Source: DATBDE01 sp045805605 (GTDB lineage: Bacteria > Actinomycetota > Thermoleophilia > Solirubrobacterales > Solirubrobacteraceae). Taken from it: DNA of 35,656 nucleotides. The stretch spans positions 1-35,656 of the forward strand of contig JBJMKX010000148.1 in the NCBI GenBank assembly GCA_045805605.1. The letters are read 5' to 3'. This document shows, piece after piece, positions 8,280-15,570 of the stretch; positions within the stretch are counted from its first letter, which is position 1; each line of letters opens with the position of its first letter. The translations under genes were made by a program, and so were the position numbers. The notes below the pieces were generated by a model, which saw only the letters and a program-made list of their open reading frames with translations, had not been told where the DNA came from and ran no database searches.

Positions 8280-8687
8280 GTGAGCGACGACTGCATTTTC
8301 TGCGCCATCGCGGCGGGCGAGGCGCCCGCGACGACCGTGGCCGAAGACGAGCGGACGGTCGCGTTCATGGACATCTCGCCGGCGACCGACGGCCACCTGC
8401 TGGTGATCCCGCGGGCGCACTACGAGGACGTCCTTGTAATCGACGATGGCGACCTCGACGCGACCATGCACACGGCGCGGGCGATGGCCCGCCGCGTCAA
8501 GGACCGCCTCGGCGCCGACGGCGTGAACCTGCTCAACTCGTGCGGTCGCGCCGCCTGGCAGACGGTCTTCCACTTCCACGTCCACGTGATCCCGCGCTAC
8601 GACGACGATCCGCTGAAGCTGCCGTGGGTCCCGGAGCAGGGCGACATGGACGCGATCAAGCGCACGGCGGACAAGCTTCGCGGCTGA
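8280..8687 (+). CDS. HIT-family nucleotide hydrolase/transferase
   Basis: A 135-residue histidine triad protein. The N-terminal CIFCAIAAGEAPA is the usual HinT/Fhit-like opening with a Cys-x2-Cys pair. FMDISPATDGHLLVIPRAHY is the nucleotide-binding region. The catalytic triad HFHVHVIPR has histidines at residues 98, 100 and 102. Members hydrolyse AMP-lysine, AMP-amidates or dinucleoside polyphosphates; the exact substrate cannot be read from sequence. The GTG start was chosen because the family starts at this point (SDDCIFC) and a -10-like TACGCT sits just upstream. The open frame continues upstream only as a shadow of the antisense peptidase gene. Confidence 0.92.
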   Translation: MSDDCIFCAIAAGEAPATTVAEDERTVAFMDISPATDGHLLVIPRAHYEDVLVIDDGDLDATMHTARAMARRVKDRLGADGVNLLNSCGRAAWQTVFHFHVHVIPRYDDDPLKLPWVPEQGDMDAIKRTADKLRG

Positions 8688-8748
8688 GCGGCCGGCGCCG
8701 GCTACCCGCTGATCGCGCCGTCATGTTGGTAGCGTTTCGTGCTGTAGG

Positions 8749-8766
8749 AGCCGGCTTGCGCCGGCT
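8749..8766 (+). promoter_or_regulatory. Hairpin in the cold-shock gene leader (GTAG-headed)
   Basis: AGCCGGC-TTGC-GCCGGCT forms a perfect seven-pair stem with a four-base loop, preceded by GTAG at 8743-8746. It lies 78 bases upstream of the cold-shock start codon. It could be a leader structure, a weak terminator for the HIT gene, or a REP-like unit; there is no T tract. Confidence 0.4.
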
Positions 8767-8843
8767 GGATCGTGTCGCGTTCGGGTCGTTGCACAAGCAG
8801 CCTCCGCAGACGCAGACCGGAGTTCCGTGGAGGTTCTTGCCAG

Positions 8844-9047
8844 ATGGCAATCGGCACCGTCAAGTGGTTCAGCGACGACAAGGGCTACGGCTTCATCACG
8901 CCCGCCGAGGGCGGCCGTGACCTGTTCGTCCACTTCTCGGGCATCAACGGCGACGGGTATCGCTCGCTCGCCGAGGGCACCCGGGTGACCTACGAGGAGG
9001 AGCAGGGCGACAAGGGCCCCAAGGCCGTCAACGTCACGCTTCTCTAG
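8844..9047 (+). CDS. Cold-shock protein (CspA family)
   Basis: A 67-residue single-stranded nucleic acid binding protein of the OB fold, acting as an RNA chaperone. MAIGTVKWFSDDKGYGFITP contains RNP1 (KGYGFI), and DLFVHFSGI contains RNP2 (LFVHF). The ending KGPKAVNVTLL is typical. The start is fixed by the conserved N-terminus and by a good ribosome-binding site, GGAGG at 8829-8833, ten bases before ATG. The upstream gap of about 155 bases leaves room for a long leader, as in other cold-shock genes where the leader controls translation. A strong terminator follows. It is monocistronic. Confidence 0.96.
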   Translation: MAIGTVKWFSDDKGYGFITPAEGGRDLFVHFSGINGDGYRSLAEGTRVTYEEEQGDKGPKAVNVTLL

Positions 9048-9071
9048 GTCGGACCGCTTTCCGACGCGAAC

Positions 9072-9098
9072 GCGGCGCCCCTGAGGGCGCCGCTTTGC
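9072..9098 (+). terminator. Intrinsic terminator after the cold-shock gene
   Basis: GCGGCGCCC-CTGA-GGGCGCCGC is a perfect nine-pair stem with a four-base loop, followed by TTTGCGTT. It begins 24 bases after the cold-shock stop codon. The U-tract is short, as usual in high-GC genomes. Confidence 0.8.
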
Positions 9099-9158
9099 GT
9101 TGGAGGGAACGGCGCCCAGCCGCCGAATCGGGTCACCTGCTGGGGTGTTCATCTCGTA

Positions 9159-9809
9159 ATGCAGAGAAAGCTCGTTGCCATTGCCACGATCATCGGCGCG
9201 CTTGCGGCCGCCGCGCCTGCTGCGGCCACCCAAACCGACATCGGCAAGACCGACAACCCGCCCGCGCCCAGCTGCCCGGGCTCGCCGTGCCTGGCCGTCT
9301 CCCGCACCACCGGCTTCCAGGCCAAGATCGGCGACACCAGGAGCCCGATGGTCTCGCCCGTCGACGGGCGCTTGGTCGCCTTCACGCTGCAGCTCTCCAA
9401 GCCGGACGACAACCAGATCAACTTCTTCAACACCAACCTGGGCGGCGCCCCGCAGGCCCGGATCTCGGTGCTCCGCCTGGGGTCGGACCGGAAGACGTAC
9501 AAGCTCACCGCCCAGGGCGAGCTGTGGGACCTCACCCCCTACCTGGGGCAGACGGCGCAGTTCCCGCTCAACCGCACGCTGATCGTGCGCAAGGGTGACA
9601 TGATCGCGTTGACCGTCCCCACGTGGGCGCCGACCCTGGCGGTCGGCCAGGACCGCAAGGACGGCTGGCGCGCCGATCGCACCGAGGACGCCTGCGACGA
9701 CACCAAGGCCCAGACCGCACTGCAGACGCTGAAGGGCACGGCGCCGTTCCCGTGCCTGTACCGGACGGCGCGGTTGACGTACACGGCGACGATCATTTCG
9801 ACGCCGTAG
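9159..9809 (+). CDS. Secreted protein of unknown function
   Basis: A 216-residue protein with a clear signal peptide: MQRKLVAIATIIGALAAAAP then AAAT, with a likely cleavage near residue 23. The mature part starts with a Pro/Cys segment (NPPAPSCPGSPCLAVSRTTGF) and continues as a probable beta-rich domain with GDTRSPMVSPVDGRLVAF and ISVLRLGSDRKTYKL. Two more cysteines (EDACDD, PFPCLYR) suggest one or two disulfides outside the cell. I do not recognise a named family. It is flanked by a terminator upstream and an imperfect GC hairpin downstream, so it is probably its own transcription unit. Confidence 0.85.
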   Translation: MQRKLVAIATIIGALAAAAPAAATQTDIGKTDNPPAPSCPGSPCLAVSRTTGFQAKIGDTRSPMVSPVDGRLVAFTLQLSKPDDNQINFFNTNLGGAPQARISVLRLGSDRKTYKLTAQGELWDLTPYLGQTAQFPLNRTLIVRKGDMIALTVPTWAPTLAVGQDRKDGWRADRTEDACDDTKAQTALQTLKGTAPFPCLYRTARLTYTATIISTP

Positions 9810-9826
9810 GGGGCGGGCGGAGCGCG

Positions 9827-9863
9827 CCGTTCGGGCGGTCTGCCGCCGGCCGCGTTGGAACGG
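9827..9863 (+). terminator. Possible terminator-like hairpin after the secreted protein gene
   Basis: An inner stem GGCGG-TCTG-CCGCC lies within an outer CCGTT/AACGG pair, 17 bases after the stop codon. There is no T run, so the call is weak. The rest of 9864-10077 shows nothing I can identify beyond a short imperfect palindrome (CCAATCC...GGTTGG near 9935-9955). Confidence 0.3.
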
Positions 9864-10077
9864 CGACGGCGAAGTGGGCCCGGACCGATCCCAAACCCGT
9901 GCTGCATTTTGGTCGTCCTGCGACACCAATCCAGCAATGGTTGGGATCCGGGGCCTCGACCCCCACCCCCTGATCGCTGCCGGTCAAATCCGCCGACGGC
10001 AGCCGCCCACGAACGCCGCGCCTCGCACGCGATCCTCCGGTTACGATCACGTGGTGACCACCCAAGGGTGGGTTGTG

Positions 10078-10371
10078 ATGGTCGGTGTTCGCGTCGTCGA
10101 CGTGGCGCTGCTGGTCGTCTGGCTGCTGTGGTTCTTCCGCCTGCGCGACGACGGCGACGACACCGGCGGCCCGGGCGGGGGCGGTGGGACCGGCCCCTCC
10201 AGCGACCCGCCCTCGCCCGGCGGTCCGCGCTTCGAGCTCCCGCTCCCCGACGCGCGCCCTTGGCCGACCAGGCTCCGCGACCACGGATCGCCGGCCACGC
10301 GGCGCACCTACGCCCGTCGCGGAACCCGGCGACGCCCGGCACGCACCCCCGCCGGGCGGCCCGTGCGGTAG
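10078..10371 (+). CDS. Small single-pass membrane protein, Gly/Pro-rich tail
   Basis: From the ATG at 10078 the 97-residue product starts MVGVRVVDVALLVVWLLWFF, a membrane helix. It is followed by RLRDDGDD, then a disordered TGGPGGGGGTGPSSDPPSP stretch, and a strongly basic Arg-rich end. AAGGGTGG ahead of the ATG could serve as a ribosome-binding site. The frame is open further upstream (GTG at 10051), but that part looks non-coding. I do not recognise a family. The hydrophobic-acidic-Gly-basic layout looks like a real small membrane protein, yet such GC-rich frames can be spurious. Confidence 0.5.
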   Translation: MVGVRVVDVALLVVWLLWFFRLRDDGDDTGGPGGGGGTGPSSDPPSPGGPRFELPLPDARPWPTRLRDHGSPATRRTYARRGTRRRPARTPAGRPVR

Positions 10372-10439
10372 GCCCGTCCCACCCAATTTCCCACCCTGCC
10401 GTTGCTAGGCTGGCGCGCGCCTTGACACCGACTTCGCAC

Positions 10440-11453
10440 ATGGGCACGGCGCCGCGGGCGCCGTTTTCAACGTTCAGGATCGGTTTCGACGAGCGCGACC
10501 GCCCGCGCCTGCACGAGCTCTGGGACGAGGTGATCGCCTCCCAGCAGTGGACCGAGGGCGACATGACGCGCCGGTTCGAGGGGGCCTGGGGCGCCTGGAA
10601 CGGGCTGGGCACGGTCGCCTTCTCGGGCTGGGCCGGCGGCGCGCTGGCGGCGCTCGAGTTCGCCGGCGTGCGCGGCGAGACCGTCCTCTGCCCCTCCAAC
10701 ACGTTCATGGCCACACCGCTCGCCGCCATCAAGGCGGGCGCGTCGGTGGAGTTCGTCGACTGCAACCGCACCGACCTGTGCATGTCGTTCGAGGACTTCG
10801 AGCGCAAGGCGCTCGAGCACCGGCCGCGGGCGGCCATCCTCGTCCACATCGGCGGCCACATCGCCTTCGACTCCGAGCGGATCGCCGCGTTCTGCCGCGA
10901 TCACGGCATCTTCCTGCTCGAGGACTGCGCCCACGCCCACGGCGCCGACTGGAATGGGCAGAGGCCCGGCGCCTACGGCGACGCCGGGGTCTATTCCTTC
11001 TACGCCACCAAGACGGTCTCCACCGGCGAGGGTGGCGTCCTGGTCTCCGGTAATGATGCGCTCCTCGACTTCGCCCGCGGCTTCCGCAACTACGGAAAGC
11101 CCGACTACGACGTGGAGGGCCTCAACTTCCGCATGAGCGAGTTCACCGCCGCGCTGGGCCTCGTCCAGACCGAGCGCATGCCCGAAATCGTCGCCCGGAA
11201 GAACGCGATCGCGCGCGATCGTCTGGACCCGTTGCACCCCGCCCGGCTCGAACTTCCTGCAGGGATGACGTCAGGTCTGTACAAGTACATCGTGTTCGAC
11301 CCGATCGAGCGGTCGACTGGGAAGGTCTACGACCAGCCGTGTCACCGCCTCATGGGCCACCACTCCGAACTGCCGAACAGCGACTGGGTGGCGGAGCACC
11401 ACTGGTGCGTCCCGCTCTATTACAGTCCTCCCGAGGAGGTCACGTCCCTGTGA
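10440..11453 (+). CDS. DegT/DnrJ/EryC1-family PLP aminotransferase
   Basis: A 337-residue member of the sugar aminotransferase family, which usually transfers an amino group to a nucleotide keto-sugar for surface glycans or natural products. Typical segments: FSGWAGGALAALEFAGV (cofactor phosphate), VLCPSNTFMATPLA, LEDCAHAHGADW (the aspartate that binds the pyridine nitrogen) and SFYATKTVSTGEGGVL with the PLP lysine at residue 191. FRMSEFTAALGL is also conserved. The ATG was chosen as the first start where family similarity begins. TAGGCT at 10406-10411 may be its -10. The stop overlaps the next gene (GTGA), an epimerase, so the two likely act on the same nucleotide sugar. Confidence 0.9.
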   Translation: MGTAPRAPFSTFRIGFDERDRPRLHELWDEVIASQQWTEGDMTRRFEGAWGAWNGLGTVAFSGWAGGALAALEFAGVRGETVLCPSNTFMATPLAAIKAGASVEFVDCNRTDLCMSFEDFERKALEHRPRAAILVHIGGHIAFDSERIAAFCRDHGIFLLEDCAHAHGADWNGQRPGAYGDAGVYSFYATKTVSTGEGGVLVSGNDALLDFARGFRNYGKPDYDVEGLNFRMSEFTAALGLVQTERMPEIVARKNAIARDRLDPLHPARLELPAGMTSGLYKYIVFDPIERSTGKVYDQPCHRLMGHHSELPNSDWVAEHHWCVPLYYSPPEEVTSL

Positions 11454-12853
11454 GGGTGCTCGTCACCGGTGGAGCCGGTTTCATCGGGTCCCACGTTGTC
11501 GACAAGCTGCGCGCCGCCGGCCATGAGCCGCGGATATTCGACCTGCGCCGGTCGCCGTACCACGCGTCCGGTGAGGTCGACACGTACATCGGCGACCTCC
11601 TGGACGTCGACGACCTGCGCGACGCGATGCGCGACTGCGACGCGGTCGCCCACCTCGCGGCATCGGCCGACGTCGGCATCGTCGCCGACGAGCCCGTCGA
11701 GGCCGAGGCGCTGAACTCACGCGGCACGCTCAACGTGCTCGAGGCCGCCCGCCAGGCCGGGGTCGACCGCGTGGTCTACGCCTCGACGATCTGGATCTAC
11801 TCGGACGGCTGCGGCGCCGAAGTCGACGAGGACACGACGGTCGGCCTGCCGAGCCACCTGTACACGGCCACCAAGCTCGCGGGCGAGATGTATTGCAAGA
11901 GCTACTCGGAGCTCTACGACCTCGACTTCACCATCCTGCGCTTTGGGATCCCGTACGGCCCGCGCGCCCGACCGGCCGCGGTGGTCCCCGCGTTCGTGCG
12001 CAAGGCGCTCGCGGGCGAGCCGCTGACGATCGCCGGCGAGGGCACCCAGTCGCGCCGCTTCGTGTACGTGGAGGACCTGGCCGAGGGCGTCGCCGTCGCG
12101 CTGCGTCCGGTCGCGCGCAACCGCGTCTACAACCTGGTCTCGGACCGCGACGTCTCGATCCGCGAGATCGCCCACACCGTGCGCGATTTGGTCGGCGACG
12201 TCGACGTCGTCCACACCGAGGCCCGCACCGCCGACTTCGGCGGCGTGGTGGTGTGCGGTAAACGCGCGTCGCGCGAGCTCGGGTGGGAGGCGCGCACGCC
12301 GTTCGAGGAGGGCATGCGCCGCTACATCGACTGGTACCGGGCCGGCGCGGCCCGCAACGGCCACCGCCCTGCGGTCACGGCGGCGCCTGCGCTCGTGCCC
12401 GCCACGGTCCTCCCTGCGTCGCGTCCGGCGCGCCGCCCGGCGGAGGCGATCGCGGTCGCCGCTCGCTTCGCGCTCCCGACCGGCCTGTTCATGGGCGTGC
12501 TCGGGGCGCTCGCCTCCTACCTCGTCGCCGTGCATCGCGTCGGGATGGCCTGGGACGACGCGCGCACCGTCGCGGTGACGATCCTCGTGGGCGTGAGCCT
12601 GTACCTCGGGCTGCGCATGAAGCTCGACCCGATGCGGCGAGGGGCGATCATCACGATCTGCTGGGCGGTGGCGGGCGCGTTCCTCGTCGCCACCTTGGTT
12701 CCCTACACGCGAGACCTCTTCGATCTCACCCGACCCGACGTCGTGACGGTGCTGCTCGGTCTGGCCGGGGCCGGGTTCGGCATCGCGCTGGCTGCGGCCT
12801 CGCTACGCCTCGTACGCTCCCGGCGCGGGGTCGAGAGGGAATCCGAGGCCTAG
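11450..12853 (+). CDS. NAD-dependent sugar epimerase/dehydratase fused to a C-terminal membrane domain
   Basis: A 467-residue protein in two parts. Residues 1-~305 are an extended short-chain dehydrogenase acting on nucleotide sugars: the Rossmann motif TGGAGFIGSHVVD, ASTIWIYS, and the catalytic Tyr138/Lys142 in YTATKLAGE. RFVYVEDLAEGV is also typical. After a Pro/Ala linker (about 305-340), residues ~340-460 hold four hydrophobic helices (ALPTGLFMGVLGALASYLVA, VTILVGVSLYLGL, IITICWAVAGAFLVATL, VTVLLGLAGAGFGIALAAA). Most members of the family end at 310-340 residues and are soluble, so this fusion is unusual. GAGGAGGT at 11432-11439 is a good ribosome-binding site for the GTG start, which overlaps the aminotransferase stop. 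Confidence 0.9.
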   Translation: MRVLVTGGAGFIGSHVVDKLRAAGHEPRIFDLRRSPYHASGEVDTYIGDLLDVDDLRDAMRDCDAVAHLAASADVGIVADEPVEAEALNSRGTLNVLEAARQAGVDRVVYASTIWIYSDGCGAEVDEDTTVGLPSHLYTATKLAGEMYCKSYSELYDLDFTILRFGIPYGPRARPAAVVPAFVRKALAGEPLTIAGEGTQSRRFVYVEDLAEGVAVALRPVARNRVYNLVSDRDVSIREIAHTVRDLVGDVDVVHTEARTADFGGVVVCGKRASRELGWEARTPFEEGMRRYIDWYRAGAARNGHRPAVTAAPALVPATVLPASRPARRPAEAIAVAARFALPTGLFMGVLGALASYLVAVHRVGMAWDDARTVAVTILVGVSLYLGLRMKLDPMRRGAIITICWAVAGAFLVATLVPYTRDLFDLTRPDVVTVLLGLAGAGFGIALAAASLRLVRSRRGVERESEA

Positions 12854-12856
12854 AGA

Positions 12857-13543
12857 CTAGAGACGCTCGGTCGCGAGGCCGCGTGCCGCGGCGGCATCGA
12901 GGATGAGCGGAACCGCCGCCGCCGTGCGCCGGTGCGAGCCGCCCGAGCTGTAGTGGTCGGCGTCGTGCAGCAGTACGACGTCACCTGGTCCCAGATCCTC
13001 GGTGGCCTTGGCCGCGATGCCCTCCGGCGTCGCGTCGGCGCGCCAGTCACGCCCCCAGCGCGACCACAGCCACGGGGCGTAGCCCGCCCCGCGGACCTCG
13101 CGAAGCCCCCCGGCCGAGAAGATCCCGTAGGGTGGGCGGTAGATGGTTGGGGAGACGCCCGTCGCCTCCTCGATGGCCGCCGCGCCCCGTTGGAGATCGC
13201 TCCGAACCGCGCCGGTGCTCAACCGGAGCTGGTTGCGGTGGCGGAATCCGTGCAGCGCGATGGCGTGCCCGGCCGCTCCGACCTCCGCCGCCAGGCGCGG
13301 ATTGCGCCGCACCTGCTCGCCGACCAGGAAGAAGGTCGCCGTGGCGCCGGCTAGCCGCAGGACCTCGAGCACCGCCGGAGTGCCGTCGATGTGGGGACCG
13401 TCGTCGAACGTCAGCGCGACGCCCCGGCACTCGCCCCGACGCGGCACGCCGAGCGCCGCCGCCACCGGCGCCACGTGGCAGGCCAGCGCCGGGGCGCTCC
13501 ACACGGCGGCGGTTGCGGTGGCGAGCGCGAGGGGTAGGCGCAC
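12857..13543 (-). CDS. Secreted polysaccharide deacetylase (NodB domain)
   Basis: A 228-residue protein with a signal-like N-terminus (GTG start, MRLPLALATATAAVWSAPAL) and a NodB homology domain of carbohydrate esterase family 4. The motifs are in order: VALTFDDGPHIDGT (catalytic Asp and metal Asp), HGFRHRNQ (the two metal histidines), YRPPYGIFS, and GDVVLLHDAD. Such enzymes remove N-acetyl groups from peptidoglycan or other exported polysaccharides. It is convergent with the epimerase gene, three bases away. It is divergent from the transporter gene, with only six bases between the two start codons, so their promoters must lie inside each other's coding sequence. Confidence 0.92.
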   Translation of the reverse strand: MRLPLALATATAAVWSAPALACHVAPVAAALGVPRRGECRGVALTFDDGPHIDGTPAVLEVLRLAGATATFFLVGEQVRRNPRLAAEVGAAGHAIALHGFRHRNQLRLSTGAVRSDLQRGAAAIEEATGVSPTIYRPPYGIFSAGGLREVRGAGYAPWLWSRWGRDWRADATPEGIAAKATEDLGPGDVVLLHDADHYSSGGSHRRTAAAVPLILDAAAARGLATERL

Positions 13544-13549
13544 GCCCTG

Positions 13550-14551
13550 ATGTTCGCAGCGATCGCGGGATCGACGGCCTTGGGCTTCGGCGTGGCCGCC
13601 CTGGCGGCCGCCTGCTACGAGACCGGCTACGCCCTGCAGGCGATCGAGGCCAAGACCTCACCGGACGAGCAGGCGCTGCGCTTCTCGCTGCTCAAGACGC
13701 TCGCGCAGCGCCCCCGCTGGGTGATCGCGGTTGCCCTGACCATCTCCGGCTGGCCGCTGCAGCTGTGGGCGCTCTCGCTCGCGCCGATCACGGTCGTGCA
13801 GCCCACGCTTGCCCTCGGCTTGCTCCTGCTGCTCGCGCTCGGGGTCAAGCTGCTCGGCGAGCAGGTCGGCGCCCGCGAGTGGCTGGCGGTGGCGCTGGTC
13901 ATCGCCGGCGTGACGACGATCGCGCTCTCGGCGCCGCCGGAGAGCCACAGCTACGACGCCGGCGCGGGCCTCGTCGTCGCCTTGGCGGTGCTGGGGGCGG
14001 CGACCGTCCTGCCCTGGCTCGTCCCCTCCGTCCGCCGCAAGGGCGCGTTCCTGCTCGTGCTTGCCGCCGGCGCCGCCGACGCGTGGGCCGCCTTCGCCTC
14101 CAAGCTCATCACCGACGAGCTGCACATCGGGCGGCCGCTGGCGGCGCTGGCCTGGGCACTGGGCGCCGGCGGCGCCGTCGCGCTCGGGTTCCTGTGCGAG
14201 ACCACGGCCCTGCAGCGCCGCCCGGCGACGCGCGTGGCCCCGATCATCCTGGTCATGCAGATCGTCATCCCGGTCGTGCTGGCGCCCCTCGTGGGCGGCG
14301 AGCGCTGGCAGGACACGCCGCTGCACGGCGGCGTCATCGCCATCGGGCTCCTGTTCGTCTCCGCCGGCGCCACGGTGCTCACCAGCTCGAAGGTGGTCGG
14401 CGACCTGCACGCGGGCGGCGAGCTGCCACCCGCAGGCGCCATCACGCCGCCGGTGGCGACGCGGGTGACTCAGCCGATCCCGACCGTGTCGAGCACGACC
14501 GACGCGGCCGAGGGCAGCGCGGCGAAGGAGCGGTCGGGCTCTGGGCGCTGA
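13550..14551 (+). CDS. DMT-superfamily membrane transporter (NIPA/EamA-like)
   Basis: A 333-residue protein with nine or ten hydrophobic helices and a short hydrophilic tail. The internal pattern (GWPLQLWALSLAPITVVQPTLALGLLLLLAL, then GEQVGAREWLAVALVIAGV) is typical of drug/metabolite transporters, especially the NIPA-like magnesium or EamA branches. The second half repeats the pattern (RRPATRVAPIILVMQIVIPVVLAPLVGGERW). The substrate is unknown. The last 82 bases overlap the convergent GT28 gene. The tail beyond residue ~300 (TPPVATRVTQPIPTVSS) is low-complexity and is encoded antisense to the end of that gene. Confidence 0.85.
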   Translation: MFAAIAGSTALGFGVAALAAACYETGYALQAIEAKTSPDEQALRFSLLKTLAQRPRWVIAVALTISGWPLQLWALSLAPITVVQPTLALGLLLLLALGVKLLGEQVGAREWLAVALVIAGVTTIALSAPPESHSYDAGAGLVVALAVLGAATVLPWLVPSVRRKGAFLLVLAAGAADAWAAFASKLITDELHIGRPLAALAWALGAGGAVALGFLCETTALQRRPATRVAPIILVMQIVIPVVLAPLVGGERWQDTPLHGGVIAIGLLFVSAGATVLTSSKVVGDLHAGGELPPAGAITPPVATRVTQPIPTVSSTTDAAEGSAAKERSGSGR

Positions 14552-15570
14552 GCCAGCGCGCGCTCGAGCGCCGCGCGCAGCTCCTCCGGCGTCGCCGCGA
14601 CCTGGGCGAGGCCATGGCGCACGTAAGCGCGGTTGTTGACCCGGATGTGGGCGCGCCCCCAGCCATACGAGATGGGGGCGCAGCCGCGCATGATCGCCTC
14701 AAGCACCGTCAGCCCGGCGGTGGAGTGCACGAGCGCATCGGCGGCGGCCATGTAGTCGGCCATCACCGTCGTGAAGCCCTCGATCCGCACGCGCTCGTCG
14801 GGCCCGAAGCGACTGCGCAGGGCGGTGCGCAACTCCTCGTTGCGCCCGCACAGGGCGACGACGAAGACATCGGGCACCTCGAGCGCGATGTCGATCGCTC
14901 CCCGCAGGTCGCCGACGCCCCAGCCGCCGCCCGACACCAGTACGATCCGCGGGTCATCCGGAAGCCCGAGGGCGCGGCGCGCCTCGAGTCGGTCGCGCGG
15001 CTGCAGGTACACGTCGTCGTAGAGGCCGGTGACGGCCTCGATGCGCGTGTTCGGGGCGATCCGGCGGACCTCCTCCTCGGACTCGGGATGGATGATCAGG
15101 TGGACGTCGATGCCCGGATGGGCCCAGTAGCGCAGCGCAGAGAGGTCGGTGATGGCGGAGACGACGGGCACGTCGATGCGGCCGCGCTTGCGGAGCTCGC
15201 CGACCACCTCGCTGGCCGCGGGGAAGACCGAGACGATCAGGTCGGGGCTGGCCGCCCGCAGCGAGCGTGCCATGCGCCCGCCGCCGAACAGGGTCAGCAG
15301 CATGCGGGCGCCCCAGCGCGTGGGCGGGAAGCGCTGGCCGATGTAGTACTCGAGATCGAACAGGCGGTTGCCGAGCTCGGAGTGGAACGGCGACCCCTCC
15401 AGGAAGGCGTCGCGCACCGGCCAGCCGAAGATCGCCAAGCTGTCGGCGACCGCCACCGCGGCGCCGCGCTCGCGCAGGGCGTCGGTTAGCAGGCGGGCGG
15501 GCAGGTCGTGGCCCTCGCCGATCGAGGCGGTGAGGACGAGGATGCGCGGTGGTACCGAGGGAGGGGTCAG
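14470..15570 (-). CDS. GT28-type glycosyltransferase (MGDG synthase/MurG-like), probable CTG start
   Basis: A cytoplasmic-face glycosyltransferase resembling diacylglycerol glucosyl/galactosyltransferases and MurG. The donor site is recognisable: LVSGGGWGVGDL, VEGFTTVMADYMAAADALVHSTAGLTVLEAI and GCAPISYGWGRAHI. The first canonical start codon in frame (GTG at 15456) would remove the N-terminal Rossmann strand and Gly loop. That region is clearly coded upstream, as PPRILVLTASIGEGHDLPARLL. No ATG, GTG or TTG occurs in the inspected upstream frame, but a CTG at 15570-15568 overlaps the lipoprotein stop as CTGA. This matches the GTGA, TTGA and ATGA couplings elsewhere in the window. I therefore place the start there (366 residues). 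Its 3' end overlaps the convergent transporter gene. Confidence 0.85.
   Translation of the reverse strand: MTPPSVPPRILVLTASIGEGHDLPARLLTDALRERGAAVAVADSLAIFGWPVRDAFLEGSPFHSELGNRLFDLEYYIGQRFPPTRWGARMLLTLFGGGRMARSLRAASPDLIVSVFPAASEVVGELRKRGRIDVPVVSAITDLSALRYWAHPGIDVHLIIHPESEEEVRRIAPNTRIEAVTGLYDDVYLQPRDRLEARRALGLPDDPRIVLVSGGGWGVGDLRGAIDIALEVPDVFVVALCGRNEELRTALRSRFGPDERVRIEGFTTVMADYMAAADALVHSTAGLTVLEAIMRGCAPISYGWGRAHIRVNNRAYVRHGLAQVAATPEELRAALERALAQRPEPDRSFAALPSAASVVLDTVGIG

Noticed and set aside
10422..10427. TTGACA as a -35 box for the aminotransferase gene
   Set aside because: It lies only 12 bases before the ATG, leaving no room for a -10 box; TAGGCT at 10406-10411 is a better candidate for a promoter element.
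13132..15489. 785-codon open frame on the plus strand
   Set aside because: It is a composite shadow over the deacetylase, transporter and GT28 genes, with Arg/Pro-rich translation and no recognisable domain.
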